Assembly (NCBI GenBank): GCA_022702705.1
Contig: CM040430.1
Coordinates: forward strand, 19,601,310-19,665,309
Direction of reading: 5' to 3'
DNA: 64,000 bases
Source of the DNA: Papilionanthe hookeriana x Papilionanthe teres
Taxonomy: Eukaryota; Streptophyta; Magnoliopsida; Asparagales; Orchidaceae
Shown: positions 46,455-59,654 of the stretch, piece by piece
Position numbering within the stretch: the first letter of the stretch is position 1
Layout of the letters: each line of letters starts with the position of its first letter
Translations under genes and position numbers: made by a program
Notes under the pieces: generated by a model
Seen by the model: only the letters and a program-made list of their open reading frames with translations
The model's database searches: none
What the model was told of the DNA's origin: nothing

Positions 46455-49400
46455 CACTACAAGAGAAAGTGCTAAAATTAACGACAAAACCAAAGGCCTA
46501 AATTTGCTTAAAAAAAAATGTTTTATTTTCCGACAGCGCGCGACAGTTTAAGACGGGGTAATTTGCGACGCTTAACAACAACATGTTATAGTTTATAAAT
46601 AGTGAAAATTTTTTCGATGCTATTAATCATTATCGACGGCTCATGTCGTTTCGTTGCTTTCAAATATTAAATGATCATTATATTGCTAAGGCTTATTCAA
46701 GTGAACCCGCTATTTAGGCTAACCGACGCATTTTTTAATAAGGTCTTATCCGTAGGTAATAATATACCATCGACGATCTAACGATGTTTTCATGCTTCGT
46801 GTTATTTATGACGGCATAACTACAAAATTTTTATCACTTATTAATGTAAATATTTTTTTCCTAAGGACATTTCTATTATTACCGATGCAATAAGCCATCG
46901 CTTAGAAACGTATATTAAAAATCTAATTTCCATTGACAGCTTCCAAGCATTTAAAATTCACCTCAAGTCTAATTTCCATTGCCTCAATTCTCATTTTGCC
47001 TATACAAATTAGATTAAGAAATTTTCATTTTCAAACCGAAAACTTATATTCAAAATGAACTTCCATTCTAGAGATGAAAAAATTAGACTTTGCACAGTAT
47101 AACGGAGCGAAAACTCTATATCATATGAAATATTTTCTTCTAAGAAAATTCGCTTATGAGGCTCAGGAGACGAGAATACTCGTACTAATGATTCGTCTTC
47201 CATTTGGGCAATAAAATGCGAAAGAACATACACGTGGTGCATTTGGTGTAGTTATGGCAATAGCCGCATTAGATGTGAAAATTCAAAAATATTTAGGATA
47301 TATTATCGATCTTCGGCATCCCTAATAAATCGTTCACTCCTACTACATTGTGTTGATTATTGCAAGATTTGATCACATTTTGTTACAATTCCACTATTAG
47401 ATTCACTGTAAGTCAAATCGTTTAACATTTTAATAATGTTAGCTCCATCATAGAACATTTATAAATTGAACATATCGATTCGCAATTCATTAAGAAGGCT
47501 CCCTCACTATAACTACACTAGCCGTCGCATGCATATATTTGTGCCATACACACCTAAGTGAAAGGCCAACCATAAATCTACGAATCATCTCCGAAACTTT
47601 TAATCCGATTATTCTCACACTTTAAAACAAATTCTCCGAGAAGAAAATATTTCATATAATATATAAATGTTCACTTCATCATCCAATGAAAAATCGATTT
47701 CTATTCCCAAATGGAAATTCACTTCAAACAATACGTTATGCAATGTCATGAACAATATATTCAAGTGAATTTTTATTTTGAAATGAAAAATAAAATTCTT
47801 CTAATTTATTCATAAAAGGAAAGTAAACTAGTAAGAGTTGTTGAGATGAGAATAATTTCATGGATAAATGGCTTTACACTTGTGTAGAAAATGTGAATTA
47901 AATGTAGTTATGAAAAGGTTAGTGTACTGCTGACAACAAGGATTAGAGGTAAAATACGGATAATTGTTCTCACAATTGTCGGGTCTTGATAGCCTAAACA
48001 ACTTCAAGAGGCAAATAACACTCGACTCAATGCTAACTAAAATGCTCACTCCTTTTAAAATGTGTTGATTAACAGTTCGGTTTGATCACTTTTTATACAA
48101 AGCTGCCAAGTAGATTTACTACAATAATTTAATACAATGTAGCTCGCAGAATAAACTTTTAATGTGTTGATTATTCTCAAGTTCAAGGTATACATGGATA
48201 TTCGTGCATAAAGATCATGGATATTCAAACATCAAGATGTAAAGGGGATCACAAAGGAGTTTTAATGGTGTAGAGGCTTCTTTTGAAACACAAAGCTTAC
48301 AATCGTCGATTTACATATACGAGGACAAGTTTCGTGTCCATGTTCGAATTACAAAATCGGCACACTTAATGTCCGACAAAGTGAAATATGAGGATAACTA
48401 GATTTTGACTTCACACGGGGAGGTTATCTGGGCAACATTCACCTCCACTACTTCGACCAGCTATGAATCTCCACTTGGATTCGACTCAACAAAATTTAAA
48501 GAAATAATATTTGACAATAAACATAATTGTACGAGCCAAGTGCAACAAGAAGAGGCACAAAATCTTTAGGCTCAAATGTTTTATGATTTATCGAATGCCG
48601 CCAAAGGCCACCGAGGGAGGGATAACGCCTCACTCCGAATTTTTTATAGCTCTCAAAATGCTTAAAAGCAAAATAGAGTACAACATGCTCTGAGAGTGCT
48701 TCAATCAATTTGTGTTCGCTAAAAGAGACTAATCCACTTTAAAATTTCCGTCTCTCGTTCATTTATACAAGATGAACAAGTTCGTCTCGAAGTTAGTGTT
48801 TAAAGCAAGTTAAAAATTAAATATTTTGTAAACGGATGTACGTTATATTGCAAGAGTAGCACGATAGAGACTCAATGCCAATTTTGTAATTCTTTTAGAT
48901 TCAAACTTTGTTAAAAGAAAGAGAGAGAAGCGAAGTTACGCACCACTTATTTCACGTATGTAGAGACTATATAGCTTAATGCATTCTTCTCCGCATCTAA
49001 CGCGCATCGTAGCATATCAGAGAAAATAACTCATTGAGTCTTTCAGCAAATGGAAAAGGGTGGAAATTATTGATCACTCTTATCCCGCTGCGGAGGCATG
49101 TAACATGTGATTTGGCTTATGCTCTTGGATGACTTCACACCGTATAATAAGAAAGGATTACCCTACTCTTGTTAGCCCTCGCGATTTTTACACCATACAA
49201 TTTGCCACTCCGAGATATACAAGAAAAACCCATTTCTTCTTTATGTCAATGATTATACTTGGTCCAAGTAACCCTAAAGGAAGGGTTAATGTATATTTGT
49301 AGTCATTTAGTTTTGGGACATGAGCCGTGAATTTTCTTTGGGAAATAGGTTTCATGATGTACGATGTCTCCATGAATATATTCGATCGATAAAAGAGCAT

Positions 49401-50350
49401 TAATTTGGACAATAAGTTACTTTCTTGCATATGCAATGTTGTTCGGGTGGAAGATCAAGGGAGTTTGCCTTTTCATATTGCATGAATTCATTTATGGCAT
49501 TTATGCATCGCATGATAGAAAAATTCATGATTTGATCACTACATGTTCCAAATAAATACGAACATCCCTGTTAATTGTAACGCATTTAAAAATAATAAAA
49601 TCGAGAAATCATTTCCATCACTAATATTCAAGAGGAGAGGCTGCATATTTTTAGTGACCATTTGAAAGATTACTATATGCCTAGACTAAGCCATATCATC
49701 CACTAGGATTTGGTGTCACTCATAACCGGAAAAAGATGTCAATTTTTTTGGGCATTTAAGATATCGGAATGATACCATGATGAGACACAATCTAGATGGC
49801 ATGCACATAGAAAAATATTTCTTTGATAATATCTTCAACACTCGTTGGATGTTCATAAAAATGAAGGATAACATAATGAAAAAATTGATGTTAAGGAGAT
49901 TTGCAAACCGTGTGTACTGGAGATCCGAGAAACTACCTATTTTAAAACTTATAAAAGCCCAAACAGAATATTCTCTAACTTTGTCCTAACAAAGAACAAT
50001 TTATGAGTGGCTCCAATCACTAAAACTCTCAAGTGGGTATTCTTCGAATCCGAGTCGTTTTGTTGATGTGAGTGCTAGAAAAATATGTTGAATGATAAGT
50101 CAAGATCGTTATACTTTTCTCGCAAAATTTGATGCCAAACGTATTTACTTAGTCTCGATGTAGCATCATTGTGACATTCACCTCACGAGCGATTAATCGA
50201 GATCCAAGATGTAAATACGTTAGATATATCCATTCGATGTAATTACTTCGAGAATGTGTAATTCATCACTCATTTATAAAGAATATCACAATACGCCCCA
50301 AGAAATAATTGCTTTCACATTTTTAAATAAACTAAAGAACCGAGAAGAAT
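46455..50350 (+). mobile_element. CACTA transposon in CRK intron 1, right end not found
   Basis: CACTACAAGAGAAAGTGCTA at 46455 is the typical CACTA terminal repeat. Behind it lie short GACG/CGACGG-containing repeats in both orientations (46530-46920), as in CACTA subterminal regions. A TNP2-type transposase remnant on the plus strand (about 49180-50170) belongs to the same element. No inverted CACTACAAGA end is visible before exon 1, so the right end, placed here at about 50350, is a guess, and the element is truncated or its end has decayed. The segment 47000-49150 has no recognisable gene. Confidence 0.7.
49180..50170 (+). pseudogene. CACTA TNP2-type transposase remnant
   Basis: Matches to the TNP2 (Transposase_21) family come in order: YNLPLRDIQEKP (about 49197), FMSMIILGPSNPKGRVNVYL (near 49240-49300), then the best part, an open frame at 49777-49989 with RHNLDGMHIEKYFFDNIFNT (the family signature LRHNLDVMHIEKNVFDNI) and KLMLRRFANRVYWR. 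Further residues to about 50170 follow the family order (FVDVSARKICGMISQD). The upstream catalytic part is not recognised. Stops and shifts are frequent. In active elements the protein binds the ends and moves the transposon. Confidence 0.8.
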
Positions 50351-50849
50351 AAGGCTCAACAGAAGGATCGATATGAAGTTTACTTACCTGTGGCGACAAC
50401 AACAATCTCTCATTTAATTGCACAAGAATCCACAAAAGCTTTCATTGTGCTGCTACAACTATCCACCTTTTTATTTTTCAATACATAGTAATCATCAGCT
50501 TATGCCAAGACATCACGTTACATTAATTATCGTGGAAATTTGATAACAAACACTTTATCTATTCTTTACCATGCATGGAATACAACATTTTATTGCTCAA
50601 TTTCTTATTATAAAGCTATTTATTCATCTAAAACGCTACGATTAGACATTTCAACGATATTTCAATGTGTGAACAATTTAGACAAGTAACGGTAGTTGAA
50701 ATCAGATCATGCAATTCATAATTTATAAAATTCAAAAAGCTATAAGTAATTTTAAAAATATTAAAATTTTATACTATGATTTGTTTTGAAACGTATTAAA
50801 ATCATTTCAATTATTAAAACAATTATTATTATTATTAATCCGGGAATAC

Positions 50850-51672
50850 CTCGAGGAGACCAATCCTGCTGAGTAGGACTTGGCGCTGACACATTTGCCG
50901 GCGGCGGTGACGACGACTGCTGATCCGAAGAAAAGCATAAGCATGGACGTGCCGTCGTAAAACTTGTAGAACTCATTATCTCATAATACACCACAGCCCC
51001 AACACCCTTCCTCCCCTCTTTCCGTTCAGCGGATCTTCGGTGATCTCCTCTACTGTCCCTTGCAAGCATGTCCGGCAGTCGCCTACCGAGAGATCTGGCG
51101 TGCACTGTACCATTCCATATATATTGTCCGCTTCCGTGAACGCTGCCCTCCGGTGGCGAAAAGCTTGAGGAGTTTTTAACAACAAGATCGGATATGTTGC
51201 CTATCAGCGCAGGGGTCAGGAATTGGAACAGGAAAGTCGGTCGCCTGGGACAGTCATGGAATTATATGATATTTCCTGCATGCTCATTGTCACATCGGGA
51301 GCTTCGAGGAAGTCGACGTTGGAATACCGGAGTTGGCAGTAGTCGTACCATATGGTGGCGTCCTTGCTGTTTGGACAGAGCTCCTGGATGTCAGAGAAGG
51401 CATTGGGGATGCAGGAGTTGCAGTTGGCAGTGTAAATGTCGCCGCGGCACATAGTAAGTCCGCAGATGCGGTTAGGGATGCTGCCGATGATGGAGGTGGC
51501 GAAGCCGGTGGCGGATGCGTTGGAAGAGAGAATGGAAATTAGATGGTTGAGGTTGAGCCGTAGGTGCCGTTGGGCAGAAGTTCTCTGTACTGGTTCCGCA
51601 GATATGGTAGAGCGGGTCTGCAGTAGCCTGAGAAGCGGACGAGGATAGGAGGATAAGGAGGAGAAGGGCCAT
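50850..51672 (-). pseudogene. CRK exon 1: signal peptide and two DUF26 domains
   Basis: I chose the ATG at 51672 because it starts a signal peptide, MALLLLILLSSSASQATA, before DPLYHICG, the usual mature CRK start; the upstream in-frame ATG at 51762 adds no typical sequence. First DUF26: MCRGDIYTANCNSC (C-x8-C-x2-C) and NSKDATIWYDYCQLRYSN. Second: VQCTPDLSVGDCRTC (same spacing) and GKRGGRVLGLWC. A Ser/Pro-rich linker (SSSPPPANVSAPSPTQQ) leads to the donor at 50849. At least four frame changes occur (after ENF near 51575, within the next 30 bp, near 51200, and in the linker). Confidence 0.9.
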
Positions 51673-52600
51673 TGATTTGATGCTGATCACAAATGACAAC
51701 AATTCTATTAGATTTTTCAGTTCCAGACGGGGGAGAAGACTATTGCAAGGAGTCTTCGTCAAGATTGACTCTATATTCGGGCGAAGTTTCCTCGGTATTC
51801 ATGACTTAATGACGACTACTTGGTGGTGCTTAACTTTCTTGGCAACTGAGTTGATCCTTCCGTGGCCCAGATGCGTGCCTTCTTCTTTCATGTTTACTTC
51901 AATGTTAATGAATCACGGGGTAATTAAGGATAAACAACTGAGAAACATCTCATTCATGACAACGACGTTTTTGAGGACGGGTACATCTGGTTAAAGTAGT
52001 TTTCAATGTGGTAAAAGAAGATGAGGGCCTCAATTATTTTATTCAGGGCCATTCAACATGTACCGAGATCATCAAATAGGTGTGGAGACAATACATGTAT
52101 AAACATTGTGTTGAGTGATAGGTTTAAGACTGGGCGTCCATGAAGGAGATATATTACTTGCGGATACCGACGCACACCGAAATATTTTACAAGCAGTATT
52201 TCGAGAGTACTCAGATGAATATAAAACCATTTCTTAGATCTATTATGAAATAATAGCTTTGCTAGTCATGTATTTTATGTTATTGTAAATTGCATTAGAT
52301 GGGTGGATACCTTTTGAGTTTCTTTTGTATGTTTTGGTAGGTGTGCTACATGTTTATGCTTGTCGGATGCTTTAAAGATTGTGTAAGGTTGATCGTCCAA
52401 GTTCCAATGACAACTAGTGAAGGAGATTGACTTTCATCAATTGTGTCATGCATTTAACGATGAAAAATCATAAGGAGATTAATATAAGTAGCCGAATGGA
52501 GGAGCTGATATTCATACATTGTCAATGTTATAACTTAGTAACTACAAATCGTCACTCATCTCACACCTTTTTAATGGATGTATAAGCCGCTCCTCCGTCA
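51673..52600. other. Upstream region of the CRK locus
   Basis: No gene is visible. It includes the expected CRK promoter. CTATATT on the plus strand (51769-51775; AATATAG on the minus strand) is a weak TATA candidate about 100 bp before the ATG. Confidence 0.4.
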
Positions 52601-52611
52601 TAAATATTATT

Positions 52612-52737
52612 AAAATGATCTCCTAGAAAGAAGAAACTAACTCACCAACCCGATAAATTCAAATGTGTTTATATATATATATTATAATGACCTCCTAGAA
52701 AGAAGAAACTAACTCACCAACTGATAAATTCAAATGT

Positions 52738-52777
<40 letters not shown>
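52612..52777. repeat. 72-bp tandem duplication followed by (TA)n
   Basis: TCCTAGAAAGAAGAAACTAA begins copies at 52621 and 52693, a period of 72 bp. Both copies end in a TA run (52670-52683 and 52739-52777), the second much longer. The duplication probably arose through the TA runs. Confidence 0.92.
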
Positions 52778-52780
<3 letters not shown>

Positions 52781-53070
52781 AAAAAGCAGCACAGCGCTCC
52801 CTACGTGTTAATATTCAAAAGGTGTTACAAAATTGAGAGAGGGTTACAAAACAGACCCCACTACAAAACCCAAAATAAAATACAATAACGTTCACACCTA
52901 GAGGTCCGTCTCCTACCATCCCCCTCCCACCGTACAACGCACGCAATAAAAAACTCCAAAAATAAAGTAAGAAATACATCAAACAAGATTTCCAAGTCCA
53001 ACAGAAATGAGCAAGAAAATTAAACGCATCATTATCACTGTGGTGCTGTCTGGGCCCGGTAAAGCAACAG

Positions 53071-53250
53071 ATCCCCAAGAGAAAGCAGGTCAAGATGGTA
53101 ACCAACATGATCATCTTCATGTAACGTGCATGTAACCAGAGGCTAATGGTTATGGTCGAAAGCGCAGTCCCCAAGAGAGCACGTCAAAATGGTATCCAAT
53201 CGGTACTTCATCAAGAGGGAACTCGTCTTCTTATAACATGCGTGCAACCT
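53071..53250. repeat. Imperfect tandem duplication of about 96 bp
   Basis: CCCCAAGAGA...GTCAA-ATGGTA-CCAA occurs at about 53073 and 53170, and each copy ends in a TAAC-TGC-TGCAACC/TGTAACC string. It lies in the LINE 3-prime flank. Confidence 0.65.
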
Positions 53251-53499
53251 ACAAATTAACCTACCGTAAGCCCTAAACAAACCTGCAAAGCCTACTAAAA
53301 GTAGAAAGGATTCCCAAACCAAAGCAAAATAGAACTTTCAACCAACAAGAACAAGACACCCAAGACATGTATAAAGGGACTACCATCGCAATGTAGAGCA
53401 TAAGAAACATCAAAACTAAACCAAAAGAGGTGTGCACAAAACAAAAATCTGAACCTAAAACCAAACAGAACTAGATAAAACGCCAAGCTAGATATATCT

Positions 53500-53790
53500 A
53501 ATGTAGGGGTGACACTTATCACCATGCAAGTATGTGCTAACCGACGAGGAGGGAGGTGTGCCCACTAAAGGAGTACCCCATGACTTTAGCTAACCAATCA
53601 GCAACCCTATTACCTTCCCGAAGATGAAATTAAAACATATTTGTAGGTGGAAAGTATCAATAAGATTCCACCATGCCTAAACAAAAACAATAGGTTCCAA
53701 GGAGGGCATCCAGCCTTAAGAAACATGTTTATAAGCAAAGTAGAATCGCCCACCAAAAGATGGTTAAACTTAAAAATAATGGCGGATCTC
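53500..53790 (-). mobile_element. LINE remnant with RNase H C-terminus
   Basis: On the minus strand, LLVGDSTLLINMFLKAGCPP (the DS..L pattern around the catalytic Asp of the plant LINE RNase H domain) is followed, after frame changes, by FHLREGNRVADWLAKVMG (53645-53590), the well-known end of that domain. Bases 52800-53500 are its probable 3-prime untranslated part, with no other gene. The upstream LINE body is cut off by the microsatellite at 53802 and by repeat B. Confidence 0.75.
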
Positions 53791-53798
53791 AAAGCGAA

Positions 53799-53936
<138 letters not shown>

Positions 53937-54611
53937 TATTTGCTACAATAATATTTAATCATAATTCAATGATAACTAGAAGTGTCTCTAAATAATTCTT
54001 ACTGAAATAAAGTGTCACAAGACCTCTTTTTAGTGAGAGTATTATTTTCTTTACAAATATTGTTTAAAGTAAGTTAGGTTTTATCTCTAACTAAGCCTCA
54101 TCTATATCTCCTCCAACCTTTCATCGTTAAAATCATTATCTTTTTGACAAAAAAAAAATCCATAAATGATTCACCTAAACCTAAATTTAATCCAAATATA
54201 TTTGGATGGAGACTTCTCCATGCCAAACCAACTGATCCCTTTGATCCCCCACAGCACCCAAAGCCACCTTGAAGGGTGCACCAAGCCCAAATGGGTGAGT
54301 TGACCCATTTAGACCCAAAACTAGCCATGCCCCATTCTACTTTGGATCAAAGCCTTTACACTTGGCATTTGCCAATCGCTTGCACAAACACCTGCACTCG
54401 ACCCACCCGACCCCGAGGGTGACCCTTGCCTCGCCGGCCAGCCACCCCGGCCGCCGGAAAACTCCATGGCCGAGAGGTCCAAGTCAATCCAAGCTTGGAA
54501 TTCTCACCTGCCGAGCTGCCCCATGCCCAAGTGGCCATTGCAGCTGTTCTTCACTTGCCATGAGCGATACCGATCCCACTCAACTCCCCCCGGGAGGCCT
54601 TCCGACCTCGC

Positions 54612-54621
54612 CTATTTAAAC
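54612..54621 (+). promoter_or_regulatory. TATA-like box in repeat B
   Basis: CTATTTAAAC, identical to that of A. It is 432 bp before the donor-like GT at 55044. Confidence 0.5.
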
Positions 54622-57227
54622 TCCCCACCTCTCGGCCATGAGGAGGTGCCGAACTGCACCATACCAAAACTCGCCAAAATCACTCCTCACTCCCTCTAAA
54701 CTTAGAGCAATTGATCCCCACTGTTCTCCCGCTCCAATACCCATCGATCGAGCTCAATTTTGAAGCTCAATTCTCGAGCCGTAACAGGACATTCCCGAAT
54801 CCTTCACCAAAATCAAATTAAACTCACCTACACCTTCACTAGTGCCAAGAGAAGAAGTTTTCCAAGGAAAGCCCCCTCTCCAGTGCCACCCAGCTTGTTC
54901 CGTACTCCAAAGGTTGTGATCGGCCTTGGTGGAAACTACACCTGTGCAATTCACCACATCCCCGTGCTTCATTCCTAGCCTCCTACAGCTCCAACGAACG
55001 TGCCAAACATCTCTCGATCGAGGCTTCACGTCTCGCAGCAAAGGTATGAACTAATTCTTCATCCCGAGCCTCCGGAGATTCTCCATTTCAAATGCTTTAA
55101 TTTCAATGCATGGTAACCGTATAGATGTGTTCGTCTCTTCAAGACGAATCCATAGAGCATAAGAACATGAAAATCCATCGAGTATCGAGTGAGATATTAG
55201 TGGATTTAGTGTGGACGGCTCTCAGGCGAGGACACTTGGGGACGATGAACGGATGCCGTCCATTTAATACACGCGCGCACGGACGGCCGGGATCGCGCCG
55301 GATGAGGAGACGGAACGATACAGCGGGCCCCGGGACGGCCGACTCGCATGGCGGCGCCCAATCACGCGCGACACGTACCCCTTCGGAGTCGCCGATGTTT
55401 CGCCGGCGCCGCGTGGATAAGTAGAAAATTAGGGTTATTTTCTATTTATTTAATTCCCTAAACTTCAAAAATTCATAACTTTGTGTAGGAAAATCATAAA
55501 AATAAAATAAAAATACCCTCTTGCTCAGTGAATAGAGGAGAATAATGTGGAAAAGAAATCATTTAATTTCATCAAGTATTTTATTTTTTATAATTTATTT
55601 ACTCTCTGCATACATTTAATTCTCCATGCATGTATACAATTCACCATGGCATGAGACCATAGGGCTTTTGAAGCCTCTGAATTTGGGAACATTCCCTGAA
55701 TTTTCCAAAGTCGAGGCCATCCCTATGAAGAGTTATTGATTTTTCAAATTCATGTCACCGTTTTGAGTATTTTAATTCCAATAAATAGCATGTTGTGAAA
55801 TAAATTCTAGGAAAATTTGGTGATGTTCCTTATGACCAGAGAACCCTAGGAAAAATAGGTTTTGAGTTAGTTCATTTTAGACAACCCTAATTGGCTTAAA
55901 CACTCAAAATAGGTCTCTAATTAATTAGAGTTAACCATAGATCAAATTGACTTGAAATCAATTCTCCACTGACCTTTAGGATCAGAGGAACCCACCATAA
56001 AAGTTTGAAGTCAATTGGACTTGGTTAGCCCTATTAATTGGGTTGATTAAGCCATTTAGTCATTTTAAACTTTAAAAATTCATAACTTTCAAAATACCTT
56101 TCAAAAATTCACCAAATTGGTTTTAGAGCCTCTCTGATATCAGGGGAATTTAAGAAAATTAAAATTTCAATTTTCTAAAAAATTTGATTTTTAATATTAT
56201 TTTAATATTTTTAATAATTAAAAAATAATAAAAATCACAAAAATAATAAAATTCACTAAAATGTCACATTTTGAATTTTAATCACTTAGGAACAAACTCC
56301 ATATTTTTCTTAGGCCTATTTGGTGAGATATTAATTTTTAAAGTTCTAGGGTAATTTTAAAATTAAAAAATGTATTTTCTAGCATTTTCACTAAAATAAT
56401 TATAATAAATCATAGAAAAATCAGAAAATTACAAAATTTGCTTCTCTGGTTTCCTTGATATCAGAGAGATTTTTAAAAAACATAAAATTCATTTTTCAAC
56501 ATTTATTTTATTTTTAAATTAATTAATACTCAAGAACTTAAAATAATTCTATTAAATAAAATATAATTCAAAAAATCACAAAATTTGGTCCAAGTGGTCC
56601 TCTGGTCATTAGGAATGTCCTATAATTTTCTTAAGGATAGAAACTTTCCCTTGGTCATGTTATTAAATTTTCCTTGGAAATCTTTATTTTCTACCAAAAA
56701 TAATTATATAAATAAATTAAATACAGAAAAATCATATTTTCTCCTCTCATGTCTTTATTGACATATGAGTGAAGTCACATAAAAATTTCAAGTTCATTTG
56801 AGTTCAATTTAGTGAGTTATGAAATTATTAAGCTTAAAGGGTAAAGTGGTAATTAAATTTTTTTTTAATCCTTAATTAAAACTTTAGGTTTAATAAAAAA
56901 AATTAACAAGTAAAATATTTGATCCTAATCTGATTTGGATGATTGAAATTTAAATAATTGAAGGGTAGAAACCCATTAAGCAATTTAAAATGATTAAACT
57001 TTAATTAAATAATCGATTAAATTTGGAAGAATAATAAAATTGGAATTATTAAAATAGGGATATTATTAGGAAGAGATTTATTCTTTAATTTAAAAAATCC
57101 CTAAATTAATCATTTCATTAATGTTTAATTCTTAATTAAAATGATAATTCAAATTTAAATCATTAAAAGACTTAATCATTAAACTAAAATTAAATTATTT
57201 AACTCTTTTAAAATTTTAATTAAAATT

Positions 57228-57545
57228 AAAATGAATAAAATTAAATTAAAAAATTAAATTAAATTAAATTAAATCAAATTAAAAATTAAATTAAAAATTA
57301 AATCAAATTAAAAATTAAATTAAAAAATTAAATTAAATTAAGAATTAAATTAAATTAAATTAAATTAAAAATTAAATTAAATTAAATAAATTAAATTAAA
57401 TTAAATTAAATTAAATCAAATTAAATTAAAAATTAAATTAAATCAAATTAATTTAATGTAACATCAAACCAAACTAAATTGAATTAAATTAAATCAAATT
57501 AAAAATTAAATTAAAAAATTAAATTAAATTAAGTTGAATTAAATA
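57228..57545. repeat. (AAATT)n tract in copy B
   Basis: More than 300 bp of AAATT/AAAAATT units, with occasional C. It is longer and purer than in A. Confidence 0.95.
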
Positions 57546-59654
57546 ACATCACCTAAGACATAAAGAACTCAAAAATAAATCTAAAATAACTTGAACACTA
57601 TTCCAAACTTAAATCATCAATTTGAACTTAAATTTGAATCACAAACCATTTGAACACCAATTTACCCTCAAAAGCTTTAGTTATCATAACTCCTAAACGT
57701 AATATTAAATGAAATGTTACTTCACTTATAGGACATTCAAATGTCCTAGTTCACTCGAGCAAGTTAACAAAACTTGAAAACCTCTGACGATCGATTCATT
57801 TACATAATTAAATTCACTTGGACTTAAAACAATCCTAGAAATATTGAAAAGATGTTTAAGATTCTTCTTAAGCACTTCCTCAATATGATAGGATATTTAT
57901 AAGAACAATTGAACTTAATCGTTCTTTGATGAAGAAAATCGTCTTCAAACCAAAAATACAAGAACCTAGACGTCATAGGAAAATGACTAGCTATAGGATT
58001 AGGAATTTGGTAGAAAACCATAACCCTTACCTTAGCTTTACCTAGGAACTTGCTTAAATGTTCTAATCGTGTTTTAAGTGCAACTTGAAATGACGGGAAG
58101 ACCCTCCGGATACGCTTTTATTTTATCGTAATTTACCGCAATTTACTTTATTGCAAATGCACTTTACTTTTCTTGCATGATAAAACAATCGTTGCATGAA
58201 AACCTACACCTTTAGGACGTAAAACCAAAACTCGAAACCAAAACTAAGTTAAAAGTCATTGCAAGATAAAATTCACCGCCACAACATTTCAAAATATAAA
58301 GCAACTCAAAATTTAATCACAAACAGAACACAAAACTACAACTATAACTAAATTAAAATGTCTTGTTTGATGATCGGGAATACCTCGGATGATGTAACCT
58401 ACGTGTTGCTAACGGGATTTCCCACGGTCTAAATGAAAGTGTGGAACTCATTCAGTTGAGTTTAGCAAATTCATCTGGACTAAGTTAATCCGATAAAAAT
58501 AATGATGCCTGAAGGATGGAACCGTGGGATCTTAACCGGTGTTGTTATAATCAACTTTAAGATTTGTTTTAATTAAAACACAAAGAACACTTGGAAATTA
58601 AGACTTCTCTAAACCAAAACACTTCTCTCATCTCCTGATTTATGACTTCTAAAACTAAACCTCTGCAACAACAAGGAGCTCGGAGCATGGTGGGCAGCAC
58701 GGCCATCGTCGTCAAGAAAACTTCGAACCCACTTCACAGAAACTTTCCTAGAATTAAACAACAAAGCCATAGGACTTCGAGGTAGTTCGCCTAGTGCAAC
58801 ATAAATCCTCAACTCTTCGTTAGGCATTTGCATTGCAAATTAAGCCCTAACCGGTCTTAGGATTCCGAGGTAGTCGTCCGATACGACATAAACCCTCATA
58901 TCTTCCAGTGCTATTTGTATGATTCTATCATATAAATATAAGCCCTAATTAACTAAAATTGGCAAGATTAAAACATTAAATGAACATTAGGACTTTCCTA
59001 AATTCAAGCCAAACAATAGGATAGTCGGGAGATTACCGAAGTTCGCTTCGAATCTGTAATTTCTCCTACTTTTCTTCCTTTGAATTCCCAAAATAAAATG
59101 TCCCAAACTTGATCCATTCCCTATTGAGATTCAAAAATTCAATCCTTTAAAAACTTAAACTTTTGAAATTCTTGAGAGCGGAATTATTGATTATTATCGA
59201 GAGTTTTCTTAGGTGATTCCCGTCACTTAAGATGTAATTAACTATGAGGGCTTGCCCTTATAGGGAATTTTAAAGAACCTGAGTAATATAAACCCCGTTT
59301 AATGTTTTCATATTAAGCGGGGAATTTGTCGGCTTATAAAATCGGTTCGCAGACCAAACGGATGTCACAAATCTTCTAGTTTATTTAACCGAGCCCCACC
59401 ATCAAGCGAGTGTGTCTATCCTTAGGGATAGATACACGGCTTGTGATGCGGTGCTCGTTTATATAAACTATTCGGGATGTGAGATCAGTTTGATTTCATA
59501 TCTTAAAACATTCAAATTTAAAATTATTTTTAAAATAAAATAATACTTTTCAAATTATTTATTTAAATTAAATTAAAAAATTCGCCGACAACTTCTGTAG
59601 GCGACCCCTTTTCAAAATACAACACATAACCTAAAAATAATGCCGACACTACCC

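Larger units (their letters stand above)
43477..51672 (-). pseudogene. Cysteine-rich receptor-like kinase (CRK), disrupted
   Basis: CRKs are plasma-membrane receptor kinases with two extracellular DUF26 domains, one helix and a cytosolic Ser/Thr kinase, active in stress and defence signalling. Exons found: 51672-50850, 45553-45437, 44748-44538, 44364-44123, 44050-43903 and 43824-43477; sites and phases fit the CRK intron pattern. The usual third coding exon (juxtamembrane part and glycine loop of the ATP site) is not seen between 45436 and 44749. Other defects are frameshifts in exon 1, two in the 44748-44538 exon, one in 44364-44123, Asn at the DFG Asp, and TGA in the GHFSVKSDV motif. Intron 1 (5.3 kb) holds a CACTA transposon. 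It is probably a pseudogene; sequencing errors could explain the indels, but less easily the missing exon. Confidence 0.88.
54110..59645 (+). repeat. Long LTR-like repeat, copy B
   Basis: Copy B is collinear with 33180-38675 of copy A and inverted to C. It has no coding content. Landmarks are a TATA box (54612), a donor-like site (55044), a hairpin (55130), a GC island (55200-55425), an (AAATT)n tract (57228-57545), and a segment with a duplicated CATAAA(T/C)CCTCA motif (58795-58900). Its end (TGCCGACA near 59645) corresponds to 38665-38675 in A, so this is probably a true terminus. The left end near 54110-54170 is inside the family unit, so B is 5-prime truncated relative to A. Confidence 0.75.

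Noticed and set aside
51194..51648. Plus-strand frames over CRK exon 1
   Set aside because: They are shadows of the DUF26 coding sequence on the minus strand.
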